From an uncultured Alphaproteobacteria bacterium (GTDB lineage Bacteria > Pseudomonadota > Alphaproteobacteria > Puniceispirillales > Puniceispirillaceae): a stretch of DNA of 29,535 bases. The stretch lies in the NCBI GenBank assembly GCA_937924895.1, contig CALEYP010000029.1:1-29535 (forward strand). The letters are read 5' to 3'. A model generated the notes under the pieces. That model did not search any database and had not been told where the DNA came from. It saw only the letters and a list, made by a program, of their open reading frames with translations. Each line of letters opens with the position of its first letter. Position 1 is the stretch's first letter. Of this stretch, positions 16,219 through 24,772 are shown piece after piece. A program made the translations under genes and the position numbers.

Positions 16219-17480
16219 GCATCAACAGCGCCAAGAATGAGTGACGCATTTGTGCCACCGAACCCAAAACTATTCGACATAGCATAGCGCACTTTTTTGT
16301 TCTTTGTCTTCAGCGGCACCAAATCAAAGCCTTCCATCGCCTCTTCTGGGTCTGTCAGATTCAGCGTTGGCGGCAAATCACCCGTTTTAACCGCAAGGAT
16401 TGAGTAAATCGCCTCAATCGCCCCGGCAGCACCGAGCAAATGCCCAGTCGCTGATTTTGTCGAAGACATAGACACATTAGCAATAGCATCGCCTAAAAGA
16501 CGACGGACTGCCCCCGCTTCGATTAAATCACCCAACGGTGTCGATGTGCCATGCGCGTTGATATAATCAATATCATCCGGTGTGAGGCCGGCATTGCGTA
16601 ATGCTGACTTCATCGCCCGGAAACCGCCATCGCCATCTTCTGCAGGCGCCGTGATATGATAGGCGTCTCCAGATAGGCCATAGCCTTTTACTTCCGCATA
16701 AATCTTGGCGCCACGCGCTTTGGCATGTTCATATTCTTCAAGAACAAGAACACCAGCTCCCTCGCCCATCACAAACCCATCGCGTCCCTTATCCCATGGA
16801 CGTGAGCCAGATTGCGGGTCGTCATTATAGCCAGATGATAAGGCGCGCGCGGCAGCAAAGCCTGCCACACCTAATCGGCAGATAGCTGCTTCAGCACCGC
16901 CAGCTACCATGACGTCAGCATCACCAAACATGATGAGGCGGCTGGCATCGCCAATGGCATGTGCCCCTGTTGAACAGGCTGTTACAACCGCATGATTAGG
17001 ACCTTTAAAGCCATGTTGAATAGACACATGACCAGAAATCAGGTTAATTAAGGAAGATGGAATAAAGAATGGGCTAATTCGCTTTGGCCCCTTCTCATTC
17101 ATCAAATTACTTGTCTCAACAATTGTAGATAGACCGCCAATACCAGAGCCAATCATCACGCCAGTGCGCTCTTTTTGGTCTTCGCTTTCTGCGACCCACC
17201 CAGAATCAGCAATGGCCTCATGCGCGGCAACAAGACCGAATTGGATAAATTTATCAAGCTTACGTTGGTCCTTTGGTGGGATCACATCATCCATATGAAG
17301 AGCCCCCTCTTCGTCACCAGTCGGCACCATGCCAGCAATTTGGCAAGAGATATCAGATACGTCAAAACCTTCAATTTTGCCAAGGCCACTCTTGCCCGCC
17401 AAAATAGACTGCCAATTATGTTCCACCCCATTACCCAGAGGTGTGACCATTCCCATTCCTGTTACGACTACTCGTCTCAT
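16215..17480 (-). CDS. fabF: 3-oxoacyl-ACP synthase II
   Basis: A 421-residue condensing enzyme that elongates acyl-ACP with malonyl-ACP in type II fatty acid synthesis. The thiolase-fold active site is complete: Cys169 in TACSTGAH, His310 in NAHGTSTPLGD, Lys342, and His347 in GHLLGAAG. The N-terminus RRVVVTGMGMVTPLG and the end SFGFGGTNASLIL are standard. The ATG at 17478-17480 lies 92 bases after the acpP stop, and that gap holds an intrinsic terminator, so fabF depends on read-through or on its own weak promoter. The stop overlaps mltG by ATGA. Confidence 0.97.
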   Translation of the reverse strand: MRRVVVTGMGMVTPLGNGVEHNWQSILAGKSGLGKIEGFDVSDISCQIAGMVPTGDEEGALHMDDVIPPKDQRKLDKFIQFGLVAAHEAIADSGWVAESEDQKERTGVMIGSGIGGLSTIVETSNLMNEKGPKRISPFFIPSSLINLISGHVSIQHGFKGPNHAVVTACSTGAHAIGDASRLIMFGDADVMVAGGAEAAICRLGVAGFAAARALSSGYNDDPQSGSRPWDKGRDGFVMGEGAGVLVLEEYEHAKARGAKIYAEVKGYGLSGDAYHITAPAEDGDGGFRAMKSALRNAGLTPDDIDYINAHGTSTPLGDLIEAGAVRRLLGDAIANVSMSSTKSATGHLLGAAGAIEAIYSILAVKTGDLPPTLNLTDPEEAMEGFDLVPLKTKNKKVRYAMSNSFGFGGTNASLILGAVDA

Positions 17481-17502
17481 CTCTTTATCCTCAATCGCTG
17501 AT

Positions 17503-17540
17503 AAAAAAAGCCCTGCCGCATTATAAACAGTGCGGCAGGG
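17503..17540 (-). terminator. intrinsic terminator/attenuator between acpP and fabF
   Basis: A 10-base-pair stem (17511-17520 with 17531-17540, CCCTGCCGCA on the plus strand) and a 10-base loop. On the minus strand the hairpin is followed after one base by TTTTTTT (17503-17509). It lies after acpP and before fabF in transcription order, so it should end most acpP messages. Confidence 0.85.
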
Positions 17541-17572
17541 TCGTCAAATCTTTGATATCGTCCGAGGACGTT

Positions 17573-17809
17573 TTAAGAAGCTGCGCCTTCTAGGAAGTCA
17601 ACAGCGTCTTTTACTGTCATGATCTTTTCGGCAGCATCGTCTGGAATGTCACAACCAAACTCTTCTTCAAAAGCCATCACTAGCTCAACAGTGTCTAGGC
17701 TGTCTGCGCCTAGGTCGTCGATGAAAGATGCACCTTCAACAACTTTGTCTGCGTCAACGCCAAGATGCTCAACAACAATTGATTTTACGCGGTCTGCAAT
17801 ATCGCTCAT
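17573..17809 (-). CDS. acpP: acyl carrier protein
   Basis: A 78-residue acidic four-helix carrier of growing acyl chains. The phosphopantetheine attachment site is Ser37 in GADSLDTVELVMAFEEEFG. The length and charge are typical. A strong AGGGGG ribosome site precedes the ATG. It is 149 bases after fabG, more space than elsewhere in the operon, and that leader contains a small AGGATG/CATCCT hairpin (17834-17849), so an acpP-specific promoter is likely though I could not choose one. The terminator after it fits the need for far more ACP than FabF. Confidence 0.98.
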   Translation of the reverse strand: MSDIADRVKSIVVEHLGVDADKVVEGASFIDDLGADSLDTVELVMAFEEEFGCDIPDDAAEKIMTVKDAVDFLEGAAS

Positions 17810-17958
17810 AAGAACCCCCTAAGGTTTAAGCAAAGGATGTTAGCATCCTCATTGATAAGTCATATTTCAAGGCGGAATAACATATAACTTTTGAAAAGGC
17901 TACCGTTTATTCCACCCTATTGAATAGGAATAATGCCCCATCCACTAAGCCAGTTAGC

Positions 17959-18696
17959 CTAGAGCATGGCCATCCCACCATTTATATGCATGGTTGCTCC
18001 TGTGATATAGCCAGCTTCCTCACTAGCTAAAAACGCAACAGCCGCTGCAATTTCTGATGGTTGACCGAGGCGTGCCGCCGGAACATTTGCCAACAGACCG
18101 TCTTTTTGTGCATCAGTTAGCACATCAGTCATCGGAGTCTCAATGAAGCCCGGTGCCACGACGTTAACTGTCAAACCACGGCTTGCGACTTCCGCTGCCA
18201 ATGACTTGCTGTAGCCAATCATGCCTGCTTTTGATGCTGCATAATTTGTCTGGCCAGGGTTCCCAGTTACACCGACGATTGATGAGATAGAAATAATCCG
18301 TCCCCAACGTGCCTTCATCATCGAGCGTAAGGCTGACCGGCATAGGGTCATGGTAGCCGTCATGTTCACTTCCAGAACATCGTCCCAATCTTCGTCTTTC
18401 ATCCGCATCGCAAGATTATCACGTGTGATGCCGGCATTATTCACCAAGATGTTCACTTCACCTGTGGCAGCCGTCGCTTCATCAAACAATGTTGCAACAG
18501 CCGCTCTGTCAGACAGGTTCGCAGTGACGATAGAGGCGCGCTCGCCAAGTTCTGATGCCAGTAATTCTAGCTTTTCACGTCTTGTCCCATGCAGCACTAC
18601 ATGGGCGCCTTGGGCATGAAGTGATTTTGCAATTTCAGCGCCGATGCCGCCACTTGCACCTGTGATTAGTGCGGTTTTACCTGTTAAATCAAACAT
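17959..18696 (-). CDS. fabG: 3-oxoacyl-ACP reductase
   Basis: A 245-residue NADPH-dependent SDR that reduces 3-oxoacyl-ACP. Unlike the SDR at 1915-2697 it has every classical element: TGASGGIG (12-19), VNNAG (85-89), Asn111, Ser139, Tyr152 and Lys156 in NYAASKAG. The C-terminal YITGATMHINGGMAML is the usual FabG end. Its place between fabD and acpP makes the specific fatty-acid role secure. It follows fabD by 12 bases and is probably co-transcribed with it. Confidence 0.97.
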   Translation of the reverse strand: MFDLTGKTALITGASGGIGAEIAKSLHAQGAHVVLHGTRREKLELLASELGERASIVTANLSDRAAVATLFDEATAATGEVNILVNNAGITRDNLAMRMKDEDWDDVLEVNMTATMTLCRSALRSMMKARWGRIISISSIVGVTGNPGQTNYAASKAGMIGYSKSLAAEVASRGLTVNVVAPGFIETPMTDVLTDAQKDGLLANVPAARLGQPSEIAAAVAFLASEEAGYITGATMHINGGMAML

Positions 18697-18708
18697 AAAG
18701 GTCCCCTT

Positions 18709-19644
18709 TTAGAAATGTGCTGCAATATCGTCAGCAGTCTCAATTGAGATGATTTCCACATCCTTTAATGTGCGCTTCACCAGACCACTCAACACTTTAC
18801 CTGTGCCAAGCTCAATGAAGCGTGTCACCCCATTTTGCTGCATATATTCGAGAGATTCACGCCATCTGACGCGGCCAGTCACCTGTGTTATCAGATTATC
18901 ACGCAAGGCCTCTGGCTTATCTTCAGCAGATGCCAACACGTTACAGATAACGGGCAATGACGGTGCTACGAATGCCGTATCAGACAAAGCCTTGGCCATC
19001 ACATCTGCGGCTGGCGCCATCAAAGATGAGTGGAAAGGCGCGCTAACTGGCAATTCAATGACACGCTTTAGGCCTTCTTCTTGCGCTAGGCTCATAGCGG
19101 CTTTCACACCAGCTAGTGAGCCAGAGATAACCACCTGACCCGGGGCATTATCATTCGCGATCTGAACAGCGCCCGCGCCTTCTGCACCCGCAACCACCTT
19201 ATCAGCCAATGCAATATCGGCGCCGATCAAAGCAGCCATGGCCCCTTCACCAACTGGCACTGCCGCTTGCATGGCATCGCCGCGCTGACGGAGCAAGCGA
19301 GCCCCTGATGCAACATCAAACACACCGACCGCAGATAGGGCTGAATATTCACCAAGTGAATGACCGGCTACAAAATCACCAAATTGATCAAGCGACTTCC
19401 CGCTATGTTCTGCGATAGCGGCTACGACCGCCATTGAGCTTGCAAATAAGGCTGGCTGCGCATTTGTCGTCAAAGTTAAATCTTCGGCTGGCCCCTCTGC
19501 CATCAAAGCAGATAGTGGCTGTGATAAGGCGTCATCAACAACACCCAAAACATCACGCGCCGCGGCGGAGGCACCTGCAAGGGCTACGGCCATGCCAGGT
19601 GTTTGCGAGCCTTGGCCCGGGAATAAGAAAGCGGTTTTTGACAT
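18709..19644 (-). CDS. fabD: malonyl-CoA:ACP transacylase
   Basis: A 311-residue enzyme that loads malonyl groups onto ACP. It carries the GQGSQ loop at 10-14, the catalytic nucleophile Ser96 in GHSLGEYSAL, and His205 in SAPFHSSLM. The start is the ATG at 19642-19644, 7 bases after AGGA; the frame is open two codons further to a TTG. It is first in the minus-strand operon fabD-fabG-acpP-fabF-mltG-gmk and divergent from rpsF. Its promoter must lie in the 251-base interval shared with rpsF, but I saw no clear minus-strand candidate. Confidence 0.97.
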   Translation of the reverse strand: MSKTAFLFPGQGSQTPGMAVALAGASAAARDVLGVVDDALSQPLSALMAEGPAEDLTLTTNAQPALFASSMAVVAAIAEHSGKSLDQFGDFVAGHSLGEYSALSAVGVFDVASGARLLRQRGDAMQAAVPVGEGAMAALIGADIALADKVVAGAEGAGAVQIANDNAPGQVVISGSLAGVKAAMSLAQEEGLKRVIELPVSAPFHSSLMAPAADVMAKALSDTAFVAPSLPVICNVLASAEDKPEALRDNLITQVTGRVRWRESLEYMQQNGVTRFIELGTGKVLSGLVKRTLKDVEIISIETADDIAAHF

Positions 19645-19710
19645 CGTCAATTCCTATAGTTGTCTCACTGTCCTGTTAATGGCACGAATTCCAAGAGTGG
19701 GGCAAGATAT

Positions 19711-19738
19711 TTGACTAGTATGTAGCTAGAATATTAAT
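19711..19738 (+). promoter_or_regulatory. candidate promoter for rpsF-rpsR-rplI
   Basis: TTGACT (19711-19716) matches 5 of 6 positions of the -35 box. An AT-rich TATTAAT follows at 19732-19738, giving a spacer of 15-16 bases, somewhat short. This would produce a leader of about 150 bases before rpsF, containing the hairpins described separately. Confidence 0.35.
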
Positions 19739-19768
19739 CCTTGCGCTTACATGGCAAATGCCGTAATA

Positions 19769-19866
19769 CTGCGGCCACTTATGAAGTGTGGCACTGCCAG
19801 ACTATTACATAACTCCCTTGCCAGACACGATTGGCGTGCTGGCTTTTCATCTGAGTTACCTCAGGG
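19769..19866 (+). promoter_or_regulatory. structured leader of the rpsF operon, possible S6:S18 autoregulatory RNA
   Basis: Three hairpins can be drawn in the leader. The first pairs GCCAC (19774-19778) with GTGGC (19788-19792). The second has GCCAG (19820-19824) with CTGGC (19839-19843), a bulged A, and CACG with CGTG (19826-19829, 19835-19838). The third pairs CTGAG with CTCAG (19851-19864). The second is followed by only four Ts, too few for a convincing terminator. Many bacteria have an rpsF leader bound by the S6:S18 complex; I could not confirm its diagnostic bulge here. Confidence 0.3.
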
Positions 19867-19895
19867 CATATGATTATCCATAAGGAGAGAGCAAT

Positions 19896-20297
19896 ATGCG
19901 TTTATACGAAAGCGTGCTTATCGCACGTCAAGACATTTCTACTGCTCAGGTAGAAACCCTCGTTGATGAATTTTCAAAAATCATCGAAAATGGTGGCGGC
20001 AGCATCAAGAAAAGAGAATATTGGGGCCTCCGCAGCTTGGCTTACCGGATCAAGAAGAACCGGAAGGGTCACTACGTCATGCTTAATCTTGAAGCTGATT
20101 CTGCAACTTTGAATGAATATGAGCGTATCATGGGCTTGAACGAAGATATCCTTCGCTTCATGACTATCCGCATTGAAGAAGTTGATGAAGAGCCATCAAT
20201 CATGATGCAGGCAAAATCAGAGCGTGGTGATCGTGGCGACCGTCGCGACCGTCGTGAGCAGCCTGCACAAAACGCAAGCAAGTCAGAGGAGGCATAA
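19896..20297 (+). CDS. rpsF: 30S ribosomal protein bS6
   Basis: A 133-residue small-subunit protein that pairs with S18 on the platform of the 30S subunit. MRLYESVLIARQD at the start, the REYWGLRSLAYRIKKNRKGHYVMLNLEA core and EYERIMGLNEDILRFMTIRIEE are typical. After residue 105 it continues into a low-complexity Arg/Asp-rich tail (SERGDRGDRRDRREQ) ending in acidic residues, common in alphaproteobacterial S6. AAGGAGAG precedes the ATG. Its stop abuts the rpsR ATG without a gap, and the rpsR ribosome site lies in its last codons. Confidence 0.98.
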   Translation: MRLYESVLIARQDISTAQVETLVDEFSKIIENGGGSIKKREYWGLRSLAYRIKKNRKGHYVMLNLEADSATLNEYERIMGLNEDILRFMTIRIEEVDEEPSIMMQAKSERGDRGDRRDRREQPAQNASKSEEA

Positions 20298-20558
20298 ATG
20301 ACACAACTAGAAATTACACGTTCAGCCGTTCGTCGCCCCTATGGTCGTCGTCGCAAATCATGCCCTTTCTCTGGTCCAAATGCACCAAAGATTGACTATA
20401 AAGATACAAAGCTATTAGGCCGCTTCACATCAGAGCGTGGTAAGATTGTACCATCACGCATCTCAGCTGTTTCAGCAAAGAAGCAGCGTGAATTAGCTGT
20501 GGCTATCAAGCGTGCACGCTATTTGGCGCTTATGCCTTATGTTGACATGCAACGCTAA
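20298..20558 (+). CDS. rpsR: 30S ribosomal protein bS18
   Basis: An 86-residue basic protein that binds S6 and 16S rRNA. The PYGRRRKSCPFSG start, IDYKDTKLLGRFTSERGKIVPSRIS and the KKQRELAVAIKRARYLALMPYV end are the family blocks. It starts immediately after the rpsF stop, with GAGGAGG as ribosome site. The single cysteine of the N-terminal segment is kept, but no zinc-binding set is seen. Confidence 0.98.
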   Translation: MTQLEITRSAVRRPYGRRRKSCPFSGPNAPKIDYKDTKLLGRFTSERGKIVPSRISAVSAKKQRELAVAIKRARYLALMPYVDMQR

Positions 20559-20588
20559 TCCCAGTGACGAGATTTTGGAGAACACATT

Positions 20589-21191
20589 ATGCAAATTATT
20601 CTTCTAGAACGCGTTGAAAAGCTGGGTCAAATCGGTGACGTTGTTACCGTAAAGCCTGGTTATGCACGCAACTTCCTATTGCCTCGTGGTAAAGCGCTTC
20701 GCGCAAATAAGGCAAATTTGGAAAGATTTGAAAACGAAAAAGCTGAACTAATTGCCAAGAATGACAAGGCAAAAGGCGAAGCAATGACACAAGCCAACAA
20801 CATGAAAGACGCCGCCGTATCAATCGTACGCGCTGCTTCTGAAATGGGTCAGTTGTTTGGGTCAGTAACAGCACGCGATATCTCAGCTGCTCTTGTTGAA
20901 GCTGGTCATCAGATTGACCGCAACCAAGTGGTTATGGATAAAGCGATCAAGACACTTGGCTTGTTTGACATGCGCGTGAGGCTTCATGCCGAAGTTGATG
21001 TGACAGTGACTGTCAATATCGCACGCTCATTGGAAGAAGCTGCCACACAGCTTGAAAGCGGCAAAGCCGTTATCGCATCTGAATTGCTAGACGCTGATGA
21101 CGAAGTAGAAGCTGTTGAAGAGGCACCAGCTGCTGCAGAAGAAGCCGCTGCAGAAGAGGCGTCTGACGAAGCTTCAGAAAACGCTGAGTAA
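20589..21191 (+). CDS. rplI: 50S ribosomal protein bL9
   Basis: A 200-residue large-subunit protein. The N-terminal domain (MQIILLERVEKLGQIGDVVTVKPGYARNFLLP) binds 23S rRNA, a long connecting helix spans about 40-75, and the C-terminal domain ends near residue 150. It then carries about 35 extra residues made almost only of Ala, Glu and Asp (EEAPAAAEEAAAEEASDEA). E. coli L9 has no such tail; acidic tails are seen in alphaproteobacterial homologues. TGGAG precedes the ATG by about 8 bases, and a strong terminator follows the stop. Confidence 0.98.
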   Translation: MQIILLERVEKLGQIGDVVTVKPGYARNFLLPRGKALRANKANLERFENEKAELIAKNDKAKGEAMTQANNMKDAAVSIVRAASEMGQLFGSVTARDISAALVEAGHQIDRNQVVMDKAIKTLGLFDMRVRLHAEVDVTVTVNIARSLEEAATQLESGKAVIASELLDADDEVEAVEEAPAAAEEAAAEEASDEASENAE

Positions 21192-21213
21192 AATTTTACT
21201 CATCTAAAATTAG

Positions 21214-21242
21214 AAAGGCTGATCTTAGGATCAGCCTTTTTT
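21214..21242 (+). terminator. intrinsic terminator of the rpsF-rpsR-rplI operon
   Basis: An 11-base-pair stem AAAGGCTGATC/GATCAGCCTTT (21214-21224 with 21229-21239), loop TTAG, and a continuous T6 run (21237-21242). It lies 22 bases after the rplI stop and separates the ribosomal genes from dnaB. Confidence 0.92.
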
Positions 21243-21308
21243 CATTTATCCCCGCTATCCCCAGCTTTCACAATTTCCTTTTATGTCATAGCTTGATAGG
21301 GTGCTGTC

Positions 21309-22796
21309 ATGGACACGCAATCTTCGCAAAACATCATCCAATTGACGGATAAGCCGCATCGCGAAATGCCGCACAATCTGCAGGCGGAGCAGAATTTATT
21401 AGGCGCTGTGTTGCTTGATAACAATATCACGGATCAATTTAATGATGTGTTGCAGCCGGACTATTTCTATGACCCGCTTCATGGTCGCATTTTTGAGGCA
21501 GCCATGCGCCTTATTGGACGCGGGCAACTGGCTAACCCTGTCACATTGCGCGCTTATTTTGAGAAAGATGCGGCTTTTACCGAAGATGACCCACAACAAT
21601 ATCTCACTGATCTGGTTGATGGTGTTATCTCAGTCTCTGAGGCGCCCTCTTATGGCGAGATTATCTATGAGACGTATCTACGCCGGCAGCTGATTAAGGT
21701 CGCAGACCAAATTGCTCATGAAGCTGGTCAGGCTAGCATGGAAGAGAGCGCTACGAAACAGCTAGAAAAAGCCGAACAATATCTGTTTAATCTAGCTGAG
21801 AATGATACGGTGGAAACGGGCTTGCGTGGCTTTGCATCAGTCCTTCAAGGCACCATCTCAATGGCTGAAACAGCGGCAAATAGTGACGGGCATCTATCTG
21901 GTGTTAGCACGGGCCTTACAGACCTTAACCGCTTGATGGGGGGCATGCATCGCTCAGATTTGCTTATTTTGGCGGGACGTCCGGGCATGGGTAAGACGGC
22001 ACTTGCGACCAATATGGCATTTCATGCGGCCACCACAACACGCACAGGTGAGGAAGCAGTGCCTGTGGCCTTTTTCTCGCTTGAAATGTCAGCTGAACAG
22101 CTTGGCACTCGTATCTTGGCAGAACAATCAGAGCTCGATTCTGAAGGCATTCGCCGTGGTCGCCTCAATACAGCAGAATTCTCGCAATTGGTTGAAGCCA
22201 GCACGCGCATTTCATCAGCACCCTTCTTTATTGATGACACGCCCGGCCTATCCGTATCACAGGTGGCAAGCCGCGCCAGACGTCTGAAACGCACCCATGG
22301 TCTTGGGCTTATTGTTGTCGACTATCTTCAGCTCCTTGGCGCGCAAATTGGTGTCCGTGCTGAAAACCGTGTCCAAGAAATTTCGAATATCTCACGCTCT
22401 CTGAAGGCCTTAGCCAAAGAATTAGATGTGCCTGTTTTGGCACTATCTCAGCTATCTCGTGCGGTGGAACAGCGTGATGACAAGCGCCCGAACCTCTCTG
22501 ATTTGCGTGAATCAGGCTCGATTGAACAAGATGCCGATGTGGTGCTCTTTGTCTTTCGTGAGGAATATTACCTCAACAAGGGCGAACCAACGCAAAAGGA
22601 AACTGAGACGAGTGATAAATTTGCCGAGCGCTATCAACGCTGGAGAGAGCAGCTTGAAGCAAAAAATGGCAAGGCAGAGGTTATTATCGCCAAGCAACGT
22701 CACGGCCCCGTTGGTACGGTAAATGTGGCCTTTGAAGCGCGTCTTACGAAATTTGGTGATTTGGCATATGATGACCAATTGCCAGAGGATTTCTAA
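21309..22796 (+). CDS. dnaB: replicative DNA helicase DnaB
   Basis: A 495-residue hexameric helicase that unwinds DNA at the fork. The N-terminal domain (about 20-125) opens PHNLQAEQNLLGAVLLDN. The RecA-like motor carries Walker A GRPGMGKT (223-230), FFSLEMSAEQL, the Walker B region LIVVDYLQLL and the H4 block SDLRESGSIEQDADVVLFVFREEYY. The length is slightly above E. coli DnaB owing to a Glu/Lys-rich insertion near residue 425 (NKGEPTQKETETSDKFAERY). No intein interrupts it. An AGGGTG ribosome site precedes the ATG. The rplI-dnaB neighbourhood is widely conserved. A promoter should lie between 21243 and 21308. Confidence 0.97.
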   Translation: MDTQSSQNIIQLTDKPHREMPHNLQAEQNLLGAVLLDNNITDQFNDVLQPDYFYDPLHGRIFEAAMRLIGRGQLANPVTLRAYFEKDAAFTEDDPQQYLTDLVDGVISVSEAPSYGEIIYETYLRRQLIKVADQIAHEAGQASMEESATKQLEKAEQYLFNLAENDTVETGLRGFASVLQGTISMAETAANSDGHLSGVSTGLTDLNRLMGGMHRSDLLILAGRPGMGKTALATNMAFHAATTTRTGEEAVPVAFFSLEMSAEQLGTRILAEQSELDSEGIRRGRLNTAEFSQLVEASTRISSAPFFIDDTPGLSVSQVASRARRLKRTHGLGLIVVDYLQLLGAQIGVRAENRVQEISNISRSLKALAKELDVPVLALSQLSRAVEQRDDKRPNLSDLRESGSIEQDADVVLFVFREEYYLNKGEPTQKETETSDKFAERYQRWREQLEAKNGKAEVIIAKQRHGPVGTVNVAFEARLTKFGDLAYDDQLPEDF

Positions 22797-22813
22797 AGCT
22801 TTACAACGCCCTT

Positions 22814-23953
22814 ATGCATAACAATATCACATCTTTGCCAGCCGCCCCTCTTTCTGCAACAAGTCATCTGGTGGTTAACCTGTCAGCTTTGCGCAAAAAT
22901 TGGCAGACGCTTGATGCGCTATCATCGACAACATGCCAAACAGCGGCCGTTGTCAAAGCGAACGCCTATGGTCTTGGCATGGATGAGGTATCACAAGCGC
23001 TCTATCAAGCAGGATGCCGATCATTTTTTGTTGCACGGCTAGATGAGGCCATCAGCCTCCATGAAGCGCTGGTAGCCAATGAAATGACAGACGCCCATAT
23101 TTTTGTTTTAGATGGCATCCGTCAGGGTGACGAGGCAACCTTTCAACAATTTGGCTTTGTGCCTGTCTGTAATGATGGCTCACAAATTTCACGTGCTGAA
23201 CATATTGGCACGGCACAAGGTCGCCCCTTTCCTTGCGTCATTCACATTGATACGGCCATGTCACGCCTTGGCTTATCAGCCGATGAATTTACGTCCCTTG
23301 CCCCTAGCTTAATATCGCGGAAAAGCCTTTCACTCACATATATCATGTCGCATTTGGCTTGTGCTGATGATGCCGATCATGCGCTAAACCAGACGCAGCT
23401 AGCGCGCTTTCACGAATTGAGTGGACGGTACCGGATTCCCCAATGCCTTGGTAATTCAGGTGCTTTATTTCTAGGGTCAGACTTCCATTTGGACATGACA
23501 CGCCCTGGCCTATCTCTGTATGGCCTAGCCCCTGACGGGAGTGAAAGAGGCTTATCCTCTGTTTTTTCATGGACTACCGATATCCTGCAAGTTCGCGATG
23601 TTGAGGCAGGCACGAATGTGGGCTATGGCGGCGGTTATCAAACACCTCATGCGATGCGCCTTGCTACCTTAGGAACAGGCTATGCCGATGGGCTATTACG
23701 CCATTTTGCCCCTCACCTCTCACTTCGCATTGCCGGCAAAATCTGTCCGATTATTGGACGCATTTCAATGGATAGCTGTGTGGTTGATATCTCACACCTT
23801 ACCGATACTGAATTACATCAAACATCACAGGCCACCATTTTAGCGACAAGTGCTGATGCCGCCAGTCTTGCGACAAGAACAAATACGATTGCCTATGAAA
23901 TAATGACAAATATTGGCGCACGCGTTGCGCGACATTATGATGGTGGGGTATAA
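22814..23953 (+). CDS. alr: alanine racemase
   Basis: A 379-residue pyridoxal-phosphate enzyme that makes D-alanine for peptidoglycan. Lys48 in AAVVKANAYGLG should bind the cofactor, and Tyr290 in TLGTGYADGLLRH is the second catalytic base. PGLSLYGLAP and GRISMDSCVVDIS are further family blocks. The ATG at 22814 is 17 bases after the dnaB stop and lacks a clear ribosome site, so translation may depend on coupling to dnaB. The dnaB-alr order is standard in proteobacteria. Confidence 0.95.
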   Translation: MHNNITSLPAAPLSATSHLVVNLSALRKNWQTLDALSSTTCQTAAVVKANAYGLGMDEVSQALYQAGCRSFFVARLDEAISLHEALVANEMTDAHIFVLDGIRQGDEATFQQFGFVPVCNDGSQISRAEHIGTAQGRPFPCVIHIDTAMSRLGLSADEFTSLAPSLISRKSLSLTYIMSHLACADDADHALNQTQLARFHELSGRYRIPQCLGNSGALFLGSDFHLDMTRPGLSLYGLAPDGSERGLSSVFSWTTDILQVRDVEAGTNVGYGGGYQTPHAMRLATLGTGYADGLLRHFAPHLSLRIAGKICPIIGRISMDSCVVDISHLTDTELHQTSQATILATSADAASLATRTNTIAYEIMTNIGARVARHYDGGV

Positions 23954-23986
23954 AGCTCATAGGGTAGCTGTTAAGAGGTCTTTTGC

Positions 23987-24769
23987 ATGTTTTTCATCCG
24001 CTTTTTGCGCCAAACGGGGCAAGCTGCATTTGGGTTTCTTGCCAGTCTTGGTCGTATCGCGTTTTTCACAGGCAGCGCTATTCGTTGGACTATCCAACCC
24101 CCCTATTATGGCAAACAGCTCTCTCGTCAAATATTAGATATCGGCTATTACTCATTACCAGTCGTTGGTCTAACCACTTTATTTTCGGGTATGGTCTTGG
24201 CGTTGCAATCCTATACCGGCTTTGCCCGCTTTTCTGCTGAAGATACGGTTGCAACAGTTGTTGTCCTTTCAGTCACAAGAGAATTAGGACCTGTGCTAGC
24301 AGGTTTGATGGTGGCGGGGCGCATTGGTGCCTCAATGGCGGCCGAAATTGGTACAATGCGTGTCACTGACCAAATTGATGCGCTTGACACATTATCGACC
24401 CGTCCTATGCAATATCTGGTGGCCCCTCGCTTGTTGGCTGGCACGATTTGCTTACCCTTCCTTGTTCTAATTGGTGACATCATCGGGGTTTTTGGCGGTT
24501 ATATTGTTGGCGTCTATCGCCTAGGCTTTAACCCGGCGCTGTACCTCAGCCGCACGCTAGAATTTTTAGAATTCTCAGATGTGATGCTTGGCCTTATCAA
24601 AGCGGCTGTCTTTGGCTTCTTGATTGCGCTGATGGGCTGTTATCATGGCTATCATTCAGGACGAGGTGCTGAGGGCGTGGGACTTGCCACCACGAATGCG
24701 GTGGTATCCTCTTCGATTTTCATCTTGATAGCCAACTATCTTGTCACAGCCCTGTTCTTTGGAGTTTAG
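23987..24769 (+). CDS. mlaE: MlaE-family ABC transporter permease (phospholipid/retrograde lipid transport)
   Basis: A 260-residue inner-membrane permease of the MlaE family, which moves phospholipids between the inner membrane and a periplasmic MCE protein. Five to six hydrophobic segments are visible, starting with a membrane-associated N-terminal helix. The block VTRELGPVLAGLMVAGRIGASMAAEIGTMRVTDQIDAL is the strongest family signature, and YHGYHSGRGAEGVGLATTNAVV near the end is also typical. AAGAGG lies about 7 bases before the ATG. The ATPase gene follows after 3 bases. No MlaD-type MCE gene is next to it. Substrate is inferred from the family. Confidence 0.9.
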   Translation: MFFIRFLRQTGQAAFGFLASLGRIAFFTGSAIRWTIQPPYYGKQLSRQILDIGYYSLPVVGLTTLFSGMVLALQSYTGFARFSAEDTVATVVVLSVTRELGPVLAGLMVAGRIGASMAAEIGTMRVTDQIDALDTLSTRPMQYLVAPRLLAGTICLPFLVLIGDIIGVFGGYIVGVYRLGFNPALYLSRTLEFLEFSDVMLGLIKAAVFGFLIALMGCYHGYHSGRGAEGVGLATTNAVVSSSIFILIANYLVTALFFGV

Positions 24770-24772
24770 CCT

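Noticed and set aside
17834..17849. AGGATG/CATCCT hairpin after fabG as a terminator
   Set aside because: It has a short stem and only a TTTG follow-on on the minus strand, too weak to call; it is mentioned under acpP.
19751..19873. 40-codon open frame in the rpsF leader, possible leader peptide
   Set aside because: There is no ribosome site before its ATG and the translation is not rich in any one amino acid, so attenuation by translation is unsupported.
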